Positions 44,326 to 53,254 of a DNA stretch of 64,000 bases are shown here, piece by piece. Each line of letters begins with the position of its first letter. The stretch's first letter is position 1. This stretch comes from an uncultured Lachnospiraceae bacterium (GTDB taxonomy: Bacteria; Bacillota; Clostridia; Lachnospirales; Lachnospiraceae): assembly GCA_944384155.1 (NCBI GenBank), contig CALWSG010000013.1, forward strand, positions 1 to 64,000, read 5' to 3'. The notes beneath the pieces were generated by a model, which was not told the DNA's origin, searched no databases, and was given only the letters and a program-made list of their open reading frames with translations. The position numbers were made by a program, and so were the translations under genes.

Positions 44326-44745
44326 ATGATTAAAGATGATTGCATTTTCTGTAAAATTGCTAACGGAGAAATTCCTTCCTACTCTATTTTCGAGGATGAC
44401 AATTTTAAGGTTATACTTGACATAGAGCCTTCCTCAAAAGGACATTCTCTTATTATTCCAAAAGCACATGCGGATAATCTTTTTGAATTAGACAATAATG
44501 TTGCCGAAAAGGCTCTTATTGTAGCAAAAAAAGCTGCCGCCGGATTAAAGAAAACACTAAAGTGTCCGGGAATAAATATTTTGCAAAATAATGGAGCTGC
44601 TGCCGGTCAAACTGTTAATCATTATCATATTCATATAATACCACGATATGATAATGACAATGTTAATATTTCATGGATGCATGAAACATTTAATAAAGAC
44701 ACGGCAGATGCATTTGTTAATGATGTTAAGTCAAACATTGATTAA
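44326..44745 (+). CDS. HIT-family nucleotide hydrolase
   Basis: The 139-residue protein has the HIT active site H99-Y-H101-I-H103 and an N-terminal CIFCKI zinc-type motif of the Hint branch. Such enzymes cleave adenosine phosphoramidates or related nucleotides. The length is normal. The upstream 190 bp hold an AT-rich promoter region with TTGTATACAA but no clear -35/-10 pair. murG follows 42 bp downstream and may be cotranscribed. Confidence 0.92.
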   Translation: MIKDDCIFCKIANGEIPSYSIFEDDNFKVILDIEPSSKGHSLIIPKAHADNLFELDNNVAEKALIVAKKAAAGLKKTLKCPGINILQNNGAAAGQTVNHYHIHIIPRYDNDNVNISWMHETFNKDTADAFVNDVKSNID

Positions 44746-44787
44746 TCTTCATTTAATTTAAAGGAAAGGACACTCCGGTAAAAATAT

Positions 44788-45855
44788 ATGTCAAAAATTT
44801 TATTAACAGGCGGCGGAACAGCCGGTCATGTCACCCCAAATATAGCACTTCTTCCGTCCTTAAAGGAACAGGGCTTTGAAATAAAATACATAGGCTCCTA
44901 TGACGGAATTGAGAAAAAACTCATTGAAGAACAGGGAATTGAATATGTAGGAATATCCTCAGGAAAATTAAGAAGATATATGTCTGCAAAAAACTTTACG
45001 GATCCTTTCAGAGTAATTAAGGGTTATGGTGAGGCTAAGAAATTTATTAAAGAATATAAACCTGACATTCTCTTTTCAAAAGGAGGATTTGTAAGTGTTC
45101 CCGTTGTTTTGGCAGCAAAAAAATATAAGATACCAATTATAATACATGAGTCTGATATGACTCCCGGACTGGCAAATAAAATATCCATTCCCTATGCAGT
45201 TAAAATATGCCATAATTTTCCCGAAACAGCCAAATACCTTCCCGAAGGTAAATCAGTTCTTACAGGCTCTCCAATAAGAAGAGAACTTCTTTCAGGAAAT
45301 AAAATCTCCGGACTTAACATATGTAATTTTTCAGCAAATAAACCTGTAATTATGGTTGTAGGCGGAAGCCTTGGTGCGGCGGCCATTAATAGTATTATCA
45401 GAGAATCCCTTGATGAGCTTCTAAAAACTTATCAGATTGTTCATCTTTGCGGAAACGGAAAAATTGATTCCTCATTAGATAATATTGCAGGATATAAGCA
45501 ATTTGAATACGTAAAGGGAGATTTAAAAGATCTGTTTGCCATGTCAGATATTGTAGTGTCAAGGGCAGGTGCCAATGCAATATGTGAAATACAGGCACTG
45601 AAGAAACCAAGCATATTAATTCCTCTATCTGCTAAGGCCAGCCGGGGCGACCAGATATTAAATGCAAAATCTTTTAAAAACCAAGGCTTTAGCGAGGTTA
45701 TCGAAGAGGAAAATTTAACAAAGGAGCTGTTATTAGATACAATAAATAAAGTATACAATAATAAAAATAAGTATATTGATGCTATTAATAATTCCCAATC
45801 ATCTTGTGCCGTAGATATAATCATGTCAGTTATAAATGACACTATAAATTTTTAA
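44788..45855 (+). CDS. murG: MurG, lipid II-forming N-acetylglucosaminyltransferase
   Basis: The 355-residue GT28 enzyme adds GlcNAc to lipid I at the inner face of the membrane. Motifs are TGGGTAGHVTPN near the N terminus, HESDMTPGLANK, GGSLGAAAIN and the UDP-GlcNAc site VSRAGANAICE...PLSAKASRGDQ. The gene lies apart from the usual mur/dcw cluster. The nearest ribosome site (AAGGAAAGGA) ends 17 nt before the ATG, and an in-frame stop blocks any earlier start. Translation initiation may therefore be weak or structured. Confidence 0.93.
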   Translation: MSKILLTGGGTAGHVTPNIALLPSLKEQGFEIKYIGSYDGIEKKLIEEQGIEYVGISSGKLRRYMSAKNFTDPFRVIKGYGEAKKFIKEYKPDILFSKGGFVSVPVVLAAKKYKIPIIIHESDMTPGLANKISIPYAVKICHNFPETAKYLPEGKSVLTGSPIRRELLSGNKISGLNICNFSANKPVIMVVGGSLGAAAINSIIRESLDELLKTYQIVHLCGNGKIDSSLDNIAGYKQFEYVKGDLKDLFAMSDIVVSRAGANAICEIQALKKPSILIPLSAKASRGDQILNAKSFKNQGFSEVIEEENLTKELLLDTINKVYNNKNKYIDAINNSQSSCAVDIIMSVINDTINF

Positions 45856-45870
45856 AGCAGTAAAGAAATA

Positions 45871-45898
45871 AAAGCAGCAACATCAAAGTTGCTGCTTT
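45871..45898. terminator. Bidirectional terminator between murG and the phosphotransferase
   Basis: AAAGCAGCAAC (45871-45881) is inverse to 45888-45898 with loop ATCAAA. A-rich and T-rich flanks on both sides fit termination of the two convergent genes. Confidence 0.85.
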
Positions 45899-45909
45899 TA
45901 TTGAGCATT

Positions 45910-46662
45910 TTATTCGTATTCTACTACATCAATCCATTTCATTATTAATCCCTGCTCCTCAGGAATATTATTATAAAGTCTTGCTGCTGCTACTACAGGA
46001 AGCCATTTCTGTACATACACCTTATCTGTCTTAGTCTTTTTGCAAAACATTTCCATATATTTATCTGCCATTTCAGGCATATATAATGACAGCCAAAGAT
46101 AACTTCTTGCAATATCTGCACTGGCATTTCCTATTGTTGCATGATTCCAGTCAATTATATATGGCTTTCCGTCATTGTCGGAAATAATAACATTCTGAGG
46201 TGTAAAATCTCCATGACAAAGCTTTTTATGCTTTGGAGCACCGTCAAGTCTTGTAAGTAACTCATACTTCTTAGCGTCATCTATTACATCAAGACCATTG
46301 ATTCTGCTATAAAGCTTATCTTTTAATTTCTTAAGTATAGGACAGGTCTTTGAATGCATTTCTATCTGTAAATCCACAAGCATTTCCATATATTCTTCCT
46401 TTTTATCAGGATTTTCTTTCATAAGCTGCTCAATGGTTTTACCCGGAATATAGTCCATAGCTATTGCCCATTTTCCATCAATAACTGATACCTCTTTGAT
46501 TTTCGGAATATTTAATCCTATGTCTTCAATCTGTGCTGTTATTAATGCTTCACTCAGAACATCTGCTTTTGGGTATTTTTCCTTAAATACCTTCACTGCC
46601 ATGTCTCCACTTTGGTACACTACATTATTTTTTCCTTCTGCTAATTTCTTCTCCAGTTCCAT
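45910..46662 (-). CDS. Aminoglycoside phosphotransferase-like kinase
   Basis: The 250-residue protein has a small-molecule kinase fold: AVKVF lysine segment, catalytic loop LCHGDFTPQNVI and metal site YIIDWNHA. It belongs to the APH/choline kinase superfamily. There is no evidence that it acts on antibiotics, and many anaerobes carry such proteins with unknown substrates. It stands alone between murG and the HD-GYP gene. Confidence 0.85.
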   Translation of the reverse strand: MELEKKLAEGKNNVVYQSGDMAVKVFKEKYPKADVLSEALITAQIEDIGLNIPKIKEVSVIDGKWAIAMDYIPGKTIEQLMKENPDKKEEYMEMLVDLQIEMHSKTCPILKKLKDKLYSRINGLDVIDDAKKYELLTRLDGAPKHKKLCHGDFTPQNVIISDNDGKPYIIDWNHATIGNASADIARSYLWLSLYMPEMADKYMEMFCKKTKTDKVYVQKWLPVVAAARLYNNIPEEQGLIMKWIDVVEYE

Positions 46663-46768
46663 GATACAAGTACCTCCATATTAAATTATTCCGTTCTTAA
46701 CGTTAAAGTAATTGTACCACTTTTTTTTGAAAAAGTACAGTATTTTCATACAATTTATTTAAAAATGT

Positions 46769-47836
46769 TTACTCGTAAGTATCTACTATAAATATGGTGA
46801 GGGATTCCATCAAATCAACTTTATTTTTATCACTAATCTTATTTCCGTACTTATCTGCAATAATTTTTATAACAGGTCTTTCAGGACTTTGTTTATTTTG
46901 CTTTATAACAATTCCCACATCACCTTCACTTGTTATCACCTTTGTCCCTATTGGATACATTGCTACCATCTGCAAAAACATATCAACCAGCTTTTTATCA
47001 AAATATTCTAAGGAATGTACCTTCATATATTCTATAGCTTCATATACTTTATACATTCTTCTTCCTATTCCCGTAATCATACTGTCAAATTCTTCACATA
47101 TAGCGACTATCTTTATTTCATCTTCCAATTCAGAATAATGATTTTTAAATGGATACCCTAAACCATCTCCCCTCTCATGATGAAGAAGAACTATTCTCTT
47201 GGCTGTTTCAGACAGCCACTTAACACTTTCTATTCCGTTATATCCGTTTATTACATGCTTTCTATATTCTTTTAAATCATTAATTGACATATCTGCTTCA
47301 TCTTTGTTTTGATATGATATAGTTGTATATTTAAGACCTATATCATGGAGAAGACTCCCCTTTGCCATCTCGGTTACACGTTTTTTATCAAGACCCCATT
47401 TCAATCCCATAACAGAAGATAAGGAGCATACATTAATACTATGAGTATATAAATCATTCCCTTCCTTACGTATATTTGTAAGCTGGTCTTCTATCTCCTC
47501 CTCACTCATCACTTCTTGTATTATATTGTCTGCCACCTTGCACAGCTTTTCTATGTCAGTAGCATTTTTAAATATATGTCTTTCAAGAACATTTTTTACA
47601 GTTTCTATGCTTTCTTTACGAAGCTGTTCCTTTACTATATAGTCGGGCTGTTTAAAATCAATATATGTATCCTCGTCCCTTACATATACATACTCATAAT
47701 TAAGTTCTTTTAACCTTTTTATATAATCCTTTCTCACAACAGTTCCTGCTGTCATAAGTTCAGCTCCATTTTCCGTAAGAATATTCCTTGCAAGCACCTC
47801 ATTTCCCTCAAGCTCATTTAAACTTTTTCTTATCAT
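46769..47836 (-). CDS. HD-GYP cyclic-di-GMP phosphodiesterase
   Basis: The 355-residue protein has a regulatory N-terminal part (about 1-115) and an HD-GYP domain with H164-D165 (LLHDIG), the second metal histidines and the signature HHERGDGLGYP (219-229). HD-GYP proteins linearise c-di-GMP, which often controls motility and pili, both encoded in this window. The C-terminal 60 residues (IGTKVITSEGDVGIVI) form a small beta domain. DUF4446 and parB genes lie just upstream on the same strand. Confidence 0.92.
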   Translation of the reverse strand: MIRKSLNELEGNEVLARNILTENGAELMTAGTVVRKDYIKRLKELNYEYVYVRDEDTYIDFKQPDYIVKEQLRKESIETVKNVLERHIFKNATDIEKLCKVADNIIQEVMSEEEIEDQLTNIRKEGNDLYTHSINVCSLSSVMGLKWGLDKKRVTEMAKGSLLHDIGLKYTTISYQNKDEADMSINDLKEYRKHVINGYNGIESVKWLSETAKRIVLLHHERGDGLGYPFKNHYSELEDEIKIVAICEEFDSMITGIGRRMYKVYEAIEYMKVHSLEYFDKKLVDMFLQMVAMYPIGTKVITSEGDVGIVIKQNKQSPERPVIKIIADKYGNKISDKNKVDLMESLTIFIVDTYE

Positions 47837-47853
47837 GGGAAAATATTTACCTC

Positions 47854-48360
47854 CTACTCCATGGCTTTTTTTAATGCTTCCTTTTCCTCTGTTCCTAATG
47901 GTATATATGATTCTCCCCTAATTATTTCTTTAATATATGTATAACAGCCTTCCCTGCTATGCATTGCATTTATTACAAAGCCTGTGTTTTCCTTATCAAG
48001 CATAACAAGAGCAAAGCTTAGTTTTCCTCCCATTTCATTAAAAGCATCATATTTTACTATGCCTACTTTTTGAACCGCAATTTTTAAATTCTCCATTATA
48101 TCCAGTATTTCTTTTGTCTTTTTCTTATTTTCTGCCAACAGCTTATCTACCTGCTCGAATCGATTTTCTATTACATCCTCCAAAGCTTTCCCATTGTTTC
48201 CCTTCATAAATTTATTATACTTATCTTCCAGTCTATATAATCTTCTTATACTTATTACAGCTGCAACAATTAATCCTGCCATAAGAACCAGCATAACAAT
48301 AAATATGTAAGCAGGGTCTATATTTCCCATTCCTATTTTATCTAATAAATTGCTATTCAT
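47854..48360 (-). CDS. DUF4446 membrane protein
   Basis: The 168-residue protein has one N-terminal transmembrane helix (about 17-38), a coiled-coil segment (about 60-95) and a beta-rich C-terminal domain (GIVKYDAFNEMGGKLSFALVMLD) characteristic of DUF4446. It is commonly found beside parB in Firmicutes. It lies 16 bp after parB, with the HD-GYP gene 17 bp further. Function unknown. Confidence 0.88.
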   Translation of the reverse strand: MNSNLLDKIGMGNIDPAYIFIVMLVLMAGLIVAAVISIRRLYRLEDKYNKFMKGNNGKALEDVIENRFEQVDKLLAENKKKTKEILDIMENLKIAVQKVGIVKYDAFNEMGGKLSFALVMLDKENTGFVINAMHSREGCYTYIKEIIRGESYIPLGTEEKEALKKAME

Positions 48361-48376
48361 ATGTTTCTTTGCCTTT

Positions 48377-49282
48377 CTACTTTATCCTTTCAATAAGTTC
48401 AACTATTCTTTCCAATTCCTCAACTGAATAATATTCTATTTCTATTCTTCCTTTGTCCTTACTTTTTCTGTTAATTGATACATTAGAGCCTACAATTGTT
48501 TTTATTTTATTTTCAAGGTTTTCATATACAAAACCATCTTTATATTCCTCTTTTTCCTTTTTCTTTTTGGGATTTATTATATTTCTAACTAATTTTTCTG
48601 CTTCCCTTACACTTAATTTTTCATCAAAAACTTGATTTGCAAGCTTTATCTGCAATTCTTTATCCTCTATGCTAAGCAGTGCTCTTGCATGACCGCTTGT
48701 AATCATCTCATCGATAACCATCTGCTGAACTTCTTCTGCCAGATTTAAAAGTCTCATGGAATTAGTTATGGCCGTTCTGCTCTTACTTACTTTTTCTGCC
48801 ACTTCGTCCTGTTTAAGATTATACTCCTTTAAAAGATGCTTATATGCCAATGCTTCTTCTATAGGATTAAGGTCTTCTCTCTGTATATTCTCAATAAGGG
48901 CTATTTCCATAACTTCCTCATTTGAATACTCTTTAATAATAACAGGAACCTCTTTTATACCTGCCATTTTTGCGGCACGCCACCTTCTCTCTCCCGCTAT
49001 TATTTCATAATATCCTTCTTTTTTTTGTACTACTAATGGCTGTATTATGCCAAATTGTTTTATGGAATCTGCCAATTCAACCAGTGAATCCTCGTTAAAA
49101 TTTTTTCTTGGCTGATTTCTGTTTGGCTCTATTTCTGTTATTTTAACAAGAGTTTCTACTTTTTTTTCAACTACCTTCTCTATTATCTTTGGCTCAGATG
49201 ATTCTATTTCCAAATCGCTCTTATTAGGAATAAGAATATCTATTCCTTTTCCCAAACCGCTTTTTTTTATTGTTCTTGTCAT
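48377..49282 (-). CDS. parB: Chromosome partitioning protein ParB/Spo0J
   Basis: The 301-residue CTP-dependent clamp binds parS and spreads along DNA. Motifs are NQPRKNF, the CTP-binding GERRWRAAK, ENIQREDLNPIEEA and the helix-turn-helix SRTAITNSMRLLNLA. The C-terminal dimer domain is complete. It lies 17 bp after parA, and two perfect parS sites are just upstream of parA. Confidence 0.95.
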   Translation of the reverse strand: MTRTIKKSGLGKGIDILIPNKSDLEIESSEPKIIEKVVEKKVETLVKITEIEPNRNQPRKNFNEDSLVELADSIKQFGIIQPLVVQKKEGYYEIIAGERRWRAAKMAGIKEVPVIIKEYSNEEVMEIALIENIQREDLNPIEEALAYKHLLKEYNLKQDEVAEKVSKSRTAITNSMRLLNLAEEVQQMVIDEMITSGHARALLSIEDKELQIKLANQVFDEKLSVREAEKLVRNIINPKKKKEKEEYKDGFVYENLENKIKTIVGSNVSINRKSKDKGRIEIEYYSVEELERIVELIERIK

Positions 49283-49299
49283 TTTTACAATTCCTTCCT

Positions 49300-50064
49300 C
49301 TAAAATTCTTTTTCTATAACTTCCTCTGCCAACAATCTATAACTCTCAGCACCTGCTGATTTTGAATCATAAATATTTATTGGAAGTCCATGACTCGGTG
49401 CCTCTGCTAACCTTACATTTCTGGGAATAATGGTTTTATATATGTTTTGTTTCAAATTATCCTTTACATTCTCCACTACCTCCAAAGACAAATTTGTCCT
49501 TGCATCATACATGGTAAACACTACCCCTTCTATCTCAAGTCCTGGATTTAATCTTTTCTTTACAAGATTTATTGTATGTATAAGCTGACTCAGTCCCTCG
49601 AGAGCATAATATTCACATTGAATAGGCACCAATACGGTATCAGCAGCCGTAAGTGCGTTTACCGTAAGCATATTTAATGAAGGAGGACAATCAATTATTA
49701 TAAAATCATAATTATCCTTTACTTTGTCTATATTATTTTTTAATATATACTCACGATTATCTATTCCTATTAAGTCTATTTCTGCACCTGACAAATTCAC
49801 ATTAGAAGGAAGCAGACTTAATTTTTCGATTTCTGTTTGGATAAGACAATCCTCCACCTGACATTGACCAATTATTAAATCATATACAGTATTATCTAAA
49901 TTATTTTTATTAACTCCTACTCCGCTTGTAGAATTACCTTGTGGGTCTATGTCTACTAACAGCACATTTTTTCCTGTCTCTGCCAAACATGATGAAAGAT
50001 TTATTGATGTAGTTGTTTTACCTACACCACCCTTTTGATTTGTTACTGCTATTATTCTTCCCAT
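49300..50064 (-). CDS. parA: Chromosome partitioning ATPase ParA/Soj
   Basis: The 254-residue ATPase has the deviant Walker A QKGGVGKTT with signature lysine, DIDPQGNST and DCPPSL. It works with ParB in origin segregation and control of DnaA. The start at 50064 follows GAGGAAAG by 1-2 nt beyond the optimum. An upstream GTG overlapping that site was rejected. Confidence 0.95.
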   Translation of the reverse strand: MGRIIAVTNQKGGVGKTTTSINLSSCLAETGKNVLLVDIDPQGNSTSGVGVNKNNLDNTVYDLIIGQCQVEDCLIQTEIEKLSLLPSNVNLSGAEIDLIGIDNREYILKNNIDKVKDNYDFIIIDCPPSLNMLTVNALTAADTVLVPIQCEYYALEGLSQLIHTINLVKKRLNPGLEIEGVVFTMYDARTNLSLEVVENVKDNLKQNIYKTIIPRNVRLAEAPSHGLPINIYDSKSAGAESYRLLAEEVIEKEF

Positions 50065-50088
50065 ACTTTCCTCTTTTCTCACCGTAAA

Positions 50089-50104
50089 TGTTTCACGTGA
50101 AACA
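50089..50104. promoter_or_regulatory. parS site 1
   Basis: TGTTTCACGTGAAACA is a perfect 16-bp parS palindrome (consensus form), 24 bp upstream of the parA start codon. ParB bound here may also regulate the par operon. Confidence 0.95.
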
Positions 50105-50124
50105 TTTATTATGTATTTGCTTTA

Positions 50125-50140
50125 TGTTTCACGTGAAACA
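50125..50140. promoter_or_regulatory. parS site 2
   Basis: A second perfect TGTTTCACGTGAAACA, 36 bp from the first. The flanks are also duplicated: ATGTTTC...ACATTTATT, 23 bp identical (50088-50110 and 50124-50146). Confidence 0.95.
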
Positions 50141-50276
50141 TTTATTCAAAAATTCCCTTGGTCTATAAATTATATCACCTTTTACTTATTTATTCTACTG
50201 TAAAGAATAAATATTTTCTAAAACAAACAGACAAGTTATAAAATTTTTTTTAAATATTTAGAAAATCCCGCATAAT

Positions 50277-50299
50277 AAAAAAGCATCCTAAGATGCCTT
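50277..50299 (-). terminator. Terminator of the DegU-like gene
   Basis: GCATC (50283-50287) pairs with GATGC (50292-50296) around CTAA. On the minus strand a T run (about 50277-50282) follows. It separates the two-component genes from parA. Confidence 0.65.
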
Positions 50300-50304
50300 T
50301 TAAT

Positions 50305-50949
50305 CTACACTATATCAACTAAATTATTTTTTATTGCAAAGACAGCCGCCTGTGTTCTGTCTGATACATCTATCTTTTTAAATATATTAGATACATGATT
50401 CTTAACTGTTCTTTCACTTATTTCAAGCTTTGCCGCTATCTCCTTGTTAAAAAGTCCCTCTGCTATAAGCTTTAAAACCTCCTCCTCTCTCTTAGTCAAT
50501 AATTTCAACTTACTTCTATCATCATTTATGGAAGATAATCCCTCATTCAGCACAGAAATAAGATCTGACTGGATATATTTTTCACCGCTATATACTGCAT
50601 AAACCGCATCCTTCAAGACCTCGGAATTTGAATCCTTCAATACATATCCGTTACAGCCTGCCTCAACAGACTTAATTAAATATTCTACTTCGTTATGTAT
50701 TGTAAGCATTAGTATTTTTGACTTACACTTTTTTCTTTTAAGCTCGTTTAATACTTCCAGTCCATTCTTATTAGGCATATTTATATCCAGTAATATAACA
50801 TCAGGTTCATACTCCTCTACTTTTTCCAATGTTTCTATTCCGTTTGAGGTTTCAGCCACAACTTTTAAATTACTGTCTAACTCTAAGAGCTGTTTCAGAC
50901 CCTCTCGAACCATAGAATGATCATCTGCAATTAATATATTAATACTCAT
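50305..50949 (-). CDS. NarL/DegU-type response regulator
   Basis: The 214-residue protein has a receiver domain (phospho-acceptor D55 in VILLDINMP, conserved DD at 9-10 and K near 105) and a LuxR-type helix-turn-helix (about 150-205, LTKREEEVLKLIAEGLFNKEIA). It is 44 bp after a DegS-like kinase on the same strand. The pair is probably one operon. Targets are unknown. Confidence 0.92.
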   Translation of the reverse strand: MSINILIADDHSMVREGLKQLLELDSNLKVVAETSNGIETLEKVEEYEPDVILLDINMPNKNGLEVLNELKRKKCKSKILMLTIHNEVEYLIKSVEAGCNGYVLKDSNSEVLKDAVYAVYSGEKYIQSDLISVLNEGLSSINDDRSKLKLLTKREEEVLKLIAEGLFNKEIAAKLEISERTVKNHVSNIFKKIDVSDRTQAAVFAIKNNLVDIV

Positions 50950-50993
50950 TTTTCTTTTATCGCCTTTCTTTCTTGTGCATATTATCTTTTGTT

Positions 50994-52001
50994 CTATTTA
51001 CTTGGAATAATAACTGTAATTTTGGTTCCCTCACCTATTATAGACTTTATATCTATAGTCCCATTTAATAAATGAATCCTTTCCTTCATCATAGAAATCC
51101 CAAAACCCGACATATTATTATCCTCCGGTCTCTTTATATCCTCCACATCAAATCCTCTTCCATCATCACATATCTGAAGATATATTCCCTGCTCTATATA
51201 TTTCAAAGTAATATTGATATTTTTTCCCTGAGAATGCTTTTTACTGTTACTTATTGCTTCCTGCAATATCCTTATAACCGTAATTGACTGCAATTCTCCC
51301 ATAATATGCTTTTCACCTTCAACGGTAAAATTAATGTTTATATTACTTTCTTTCTTTGCCTGACTAATTATTCTCTCAATAGTTACATCAAGACCTATAT
51401 CGTCAAATGACATAGGTCTAAGATTATAAATAATATTTCTAAGCTCATTTATAACTTCTCTAAGTGTTTTTGTTATAACTTCAAGCTCAAGCTTTGCTCT
51501 TATTATATCAACATCAATTATTTTGCTGCATATTTCACACTTATGAATAAGATTAGCAAGCATCTGTACTGCTGAATCATGAAGCTCCATAGCTATTCTT
51601 TTTCTCTCGTATTCCTGCTCCTTTACAATATTTATACCACTGTATTCCGTATTCTCCTCATTGCTATTATTGGATAACAATTCTTCTTCCTTTAAAGCAT
51701 CTTTAATAACATTAATCTCTTCATCTAAAATTATTATTTTTTCTCTGCTCTTTGCCTGTATATCCAATAATTCTTCTCTTTTCTTCTCCAATGTTACTAT
51801 TTCTGATTTTACAAAATCATTTCTTTTACTTCTCGGAGAAAAAACCTCAAAAGATTCATCTACATTTTTCTTTAACTGACTAATTGCATTTTCTGTTTCT
51901 TTTATTTCTATATCAATCTCATTATTTCGGGTAGTAAGGATTACTTTATCGTCTGAAAGTAAATCTAATCTTTTTCTTAAATAACCTTCTGCCTTATTCA
52001 T
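50994..52001 (-). CDS. DegS-like histidine kinase
   Basis: The 335-residue cytoplasmic kinase has a long N-terminal coiled coil (about 15-125), a HisKA_3 phosphotransfer domain (H141 in RKRIAMELHDS) and an ATPase domain (GRGF, GFGISMMKERI). No membrane segment is present, as in DegS, so it senses an internal signal or partner. ATG at 52001 is preferred. A GTG at 52028 lacks a ribosome site. AAAGGG lies 13 nt upstream, so the start is uncertain. Confidence 0.88.
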   Translation of the reverse strand: MNKAEGYLRKRLDLLSDDKVILTTRNNEIDIEIKETENAISQLKKNVDESFEVFSPRSKRNDFVKSEIVTLEKKREELLDIQAKSREKIIILDEEINVIKDALKEEELLSNNSNEENTEYSGINIVKEQEYERKRIAMELHDSAVQMLANLIHKCEICSKIIDVDIIRAKLELEVITKTLREVINELRNIIYNLRPMSFDDIGLDVTIERIISQAKKESNININFTVEGEKHIMGELQSITVIRILQEAISNSKKHSQGKNINITLKYIEQGIYLQICDDGRGFDVEDIKRPEDNNMSGFGISMMKERIHLLNGTIDIKSIIGEGTKITVIIPSK

Positions 52002-52166
52002 AAATTCTGTCAAACCCTTTCTTAACACTGCAAAATTTATAATTTTGGTACATTATGGTTAATACGTCCAATACAGGACTACCCTTTTGACCCTTCGATA
52101 TATTATAACACAATTAGTGCTTTTATGCAGTATAAAAATTTTTGTTTTGTAAAATTCAAAAAACAT

Positions 52167-52195
52167 TTGTATATATTACTAATTTAAGCTATAAT
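52167..52195 (+). promoter_or_regulatory. Sigma-A-type promoter of the alpha/beta hydrolase gene
   Basis: TTGTAT (52167-52172) and TATAAT (52190-52195) are 17 bp apart, 39 bp before the start codon. Confidence 0.7.
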
Positions 52196-52234
52196 CAAAA
52201 TATAAATTTTTGACAGATTGGACTGATTAATTTA

Positions 52235-53182
52235 ATGAAAAAAAACAAATTTTTATATCTTTCTGCACTGGCAGGTTTAACAGGGGCGGCTATATATGGA
52301 ATAAATAAAACTATTAATATAGTGGCAAATGCAAAATCCACACTTGCCAACCCTAACGGATTAAAATATGAATGGCGTTTCGGAAACATTTTTTATACCA
52401 AACAGGGAAATGGAAAGCCTGTCCTATTAATTCATGATTTAACCTGTGGAAGCTGTGATACGGAATGGAGATATATAGTAAATCAATACTCAAAGACAAA
52501 CACTGTATATACAATAGATTTATTAGGCTGCGGACGTTCAGACAAGCCTTCTATAACATATACAAATTATTTATATGTTCAGCTTATAACCGACTTTATA
52601 AAAAACGTAATTGCTCATCGAACCGATGTAATAGTATCAGGCTCATCAGCCTCCTTTGTTCTTATGGCATGTTTTAATGACAGTACTTTATTTAATAAGC
52701 TTTTACTTGTAAATCCTATAAGCCCGGCACACAGCAATCACATTATAACAGGAAACCAAAAGCTTTTAAAAATGCTTATTGAACTTCCTATTGTAGGTAC
52801 CCTTATATATAATATTGCAAACACAAAGCATAATTATTTTAATCTTTTCAAAAATAATTATTACAATAATCCATACGCAATAAGAAGCAGTATTGTCAGG
52901 TCATATTATGATGCTGCACATTACGGAAGTATGTCATCAAAATACTTATTTGCAAGTATTTGTTCAAACTACACAGGCATAAATTTATCCCGTGCAATCA
53001 AAGATATTAACAACAGTATTTTTATTATAGGTGGAGAACTTGAGCCTGCCATAAAGGAAACTCTTGCCGATTATACTGAACTTAATCCATCCATAGAAAT
53101 ATCCTTATGTGAAGGTACAAAACACCTTCCTCAGCTTGAGAAGCCGGGAGAGTTTATGTCACTTGTAAAAATATATTTATAA
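52235..53182 (+). CDS. Membrane-anchored alpha/beta hydrolase
   Basis: The 315-residue protein has an N-terminal hydrophobic segment (about 6-24) and an alpha/beta hydrolase fold: oxyanion strand VLLIHDL, DLLGCGRSDKP, nucleophile elbow SGSSAS and late histidine in TKHLPQLEKP. The substrate is unknown. It is the only plus-strand gene in the otherwise minus-strand block from 48.4 to 60.3 kb, and lies between the DegS/DegU pair and rsmG. Confidence 0.82.
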   Translation: MKKNKFLYLSALAGLTGAAIYGINKTINIVANAKSTLANPNGLKYEWRFGNIFYTKQGNGKPVLLIHDLTCGSCDTEWRYIVNQYSKTNTVYTIDLLGCGRSDKPSITYTNYLYVQLITDFIKNVIAHRTDVIVSGSSASFVLMACFNDSTLFNKLLLVNPISPAHSNHIITGNQKLLKMLIELPIVGTLIYNIANTKHNYFNLFKNNYYNNPYAIRSSIVRSYYDAAHYGSMSSKYLFASICSNYTGINLSRAIKDINNSIFIIGGELEPAIKETLADYTELNPSIEISLCEGTKHLPQLEKPGEFMSLVKIYL

Positions 53183-53207
53183 AAATAAAAAGGATGTACA
53201 AAAAAGT

Positions 53208-53254
53208 CACAAATGGCCGTGTAAAAAATAAGCCTTACAGCTTATTTTTTACAC
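53208..53254. repeat. Intergenic hairpin repeat between hydrolase and rsmG
   Basis: GTGTAAAAAATAAGC (53219-53233) is perfectly inverse to 53240-53254. Together with the flank CACAAATGGCC it matches 28260-28285 with only two changes in 26 bases. It probably acts as a bidirectional terminator between convergent genes and belongs to a dispersed repeat family. Confidence 0.75.

Noticed and set aside
46697..46720. TTAACGTTAA palindrome upstream of the phosphotransferase gene as an operator
   Set aside because: It is a short AT-rich palindrome that occurs easily by chance, with no second copy or conserved context.
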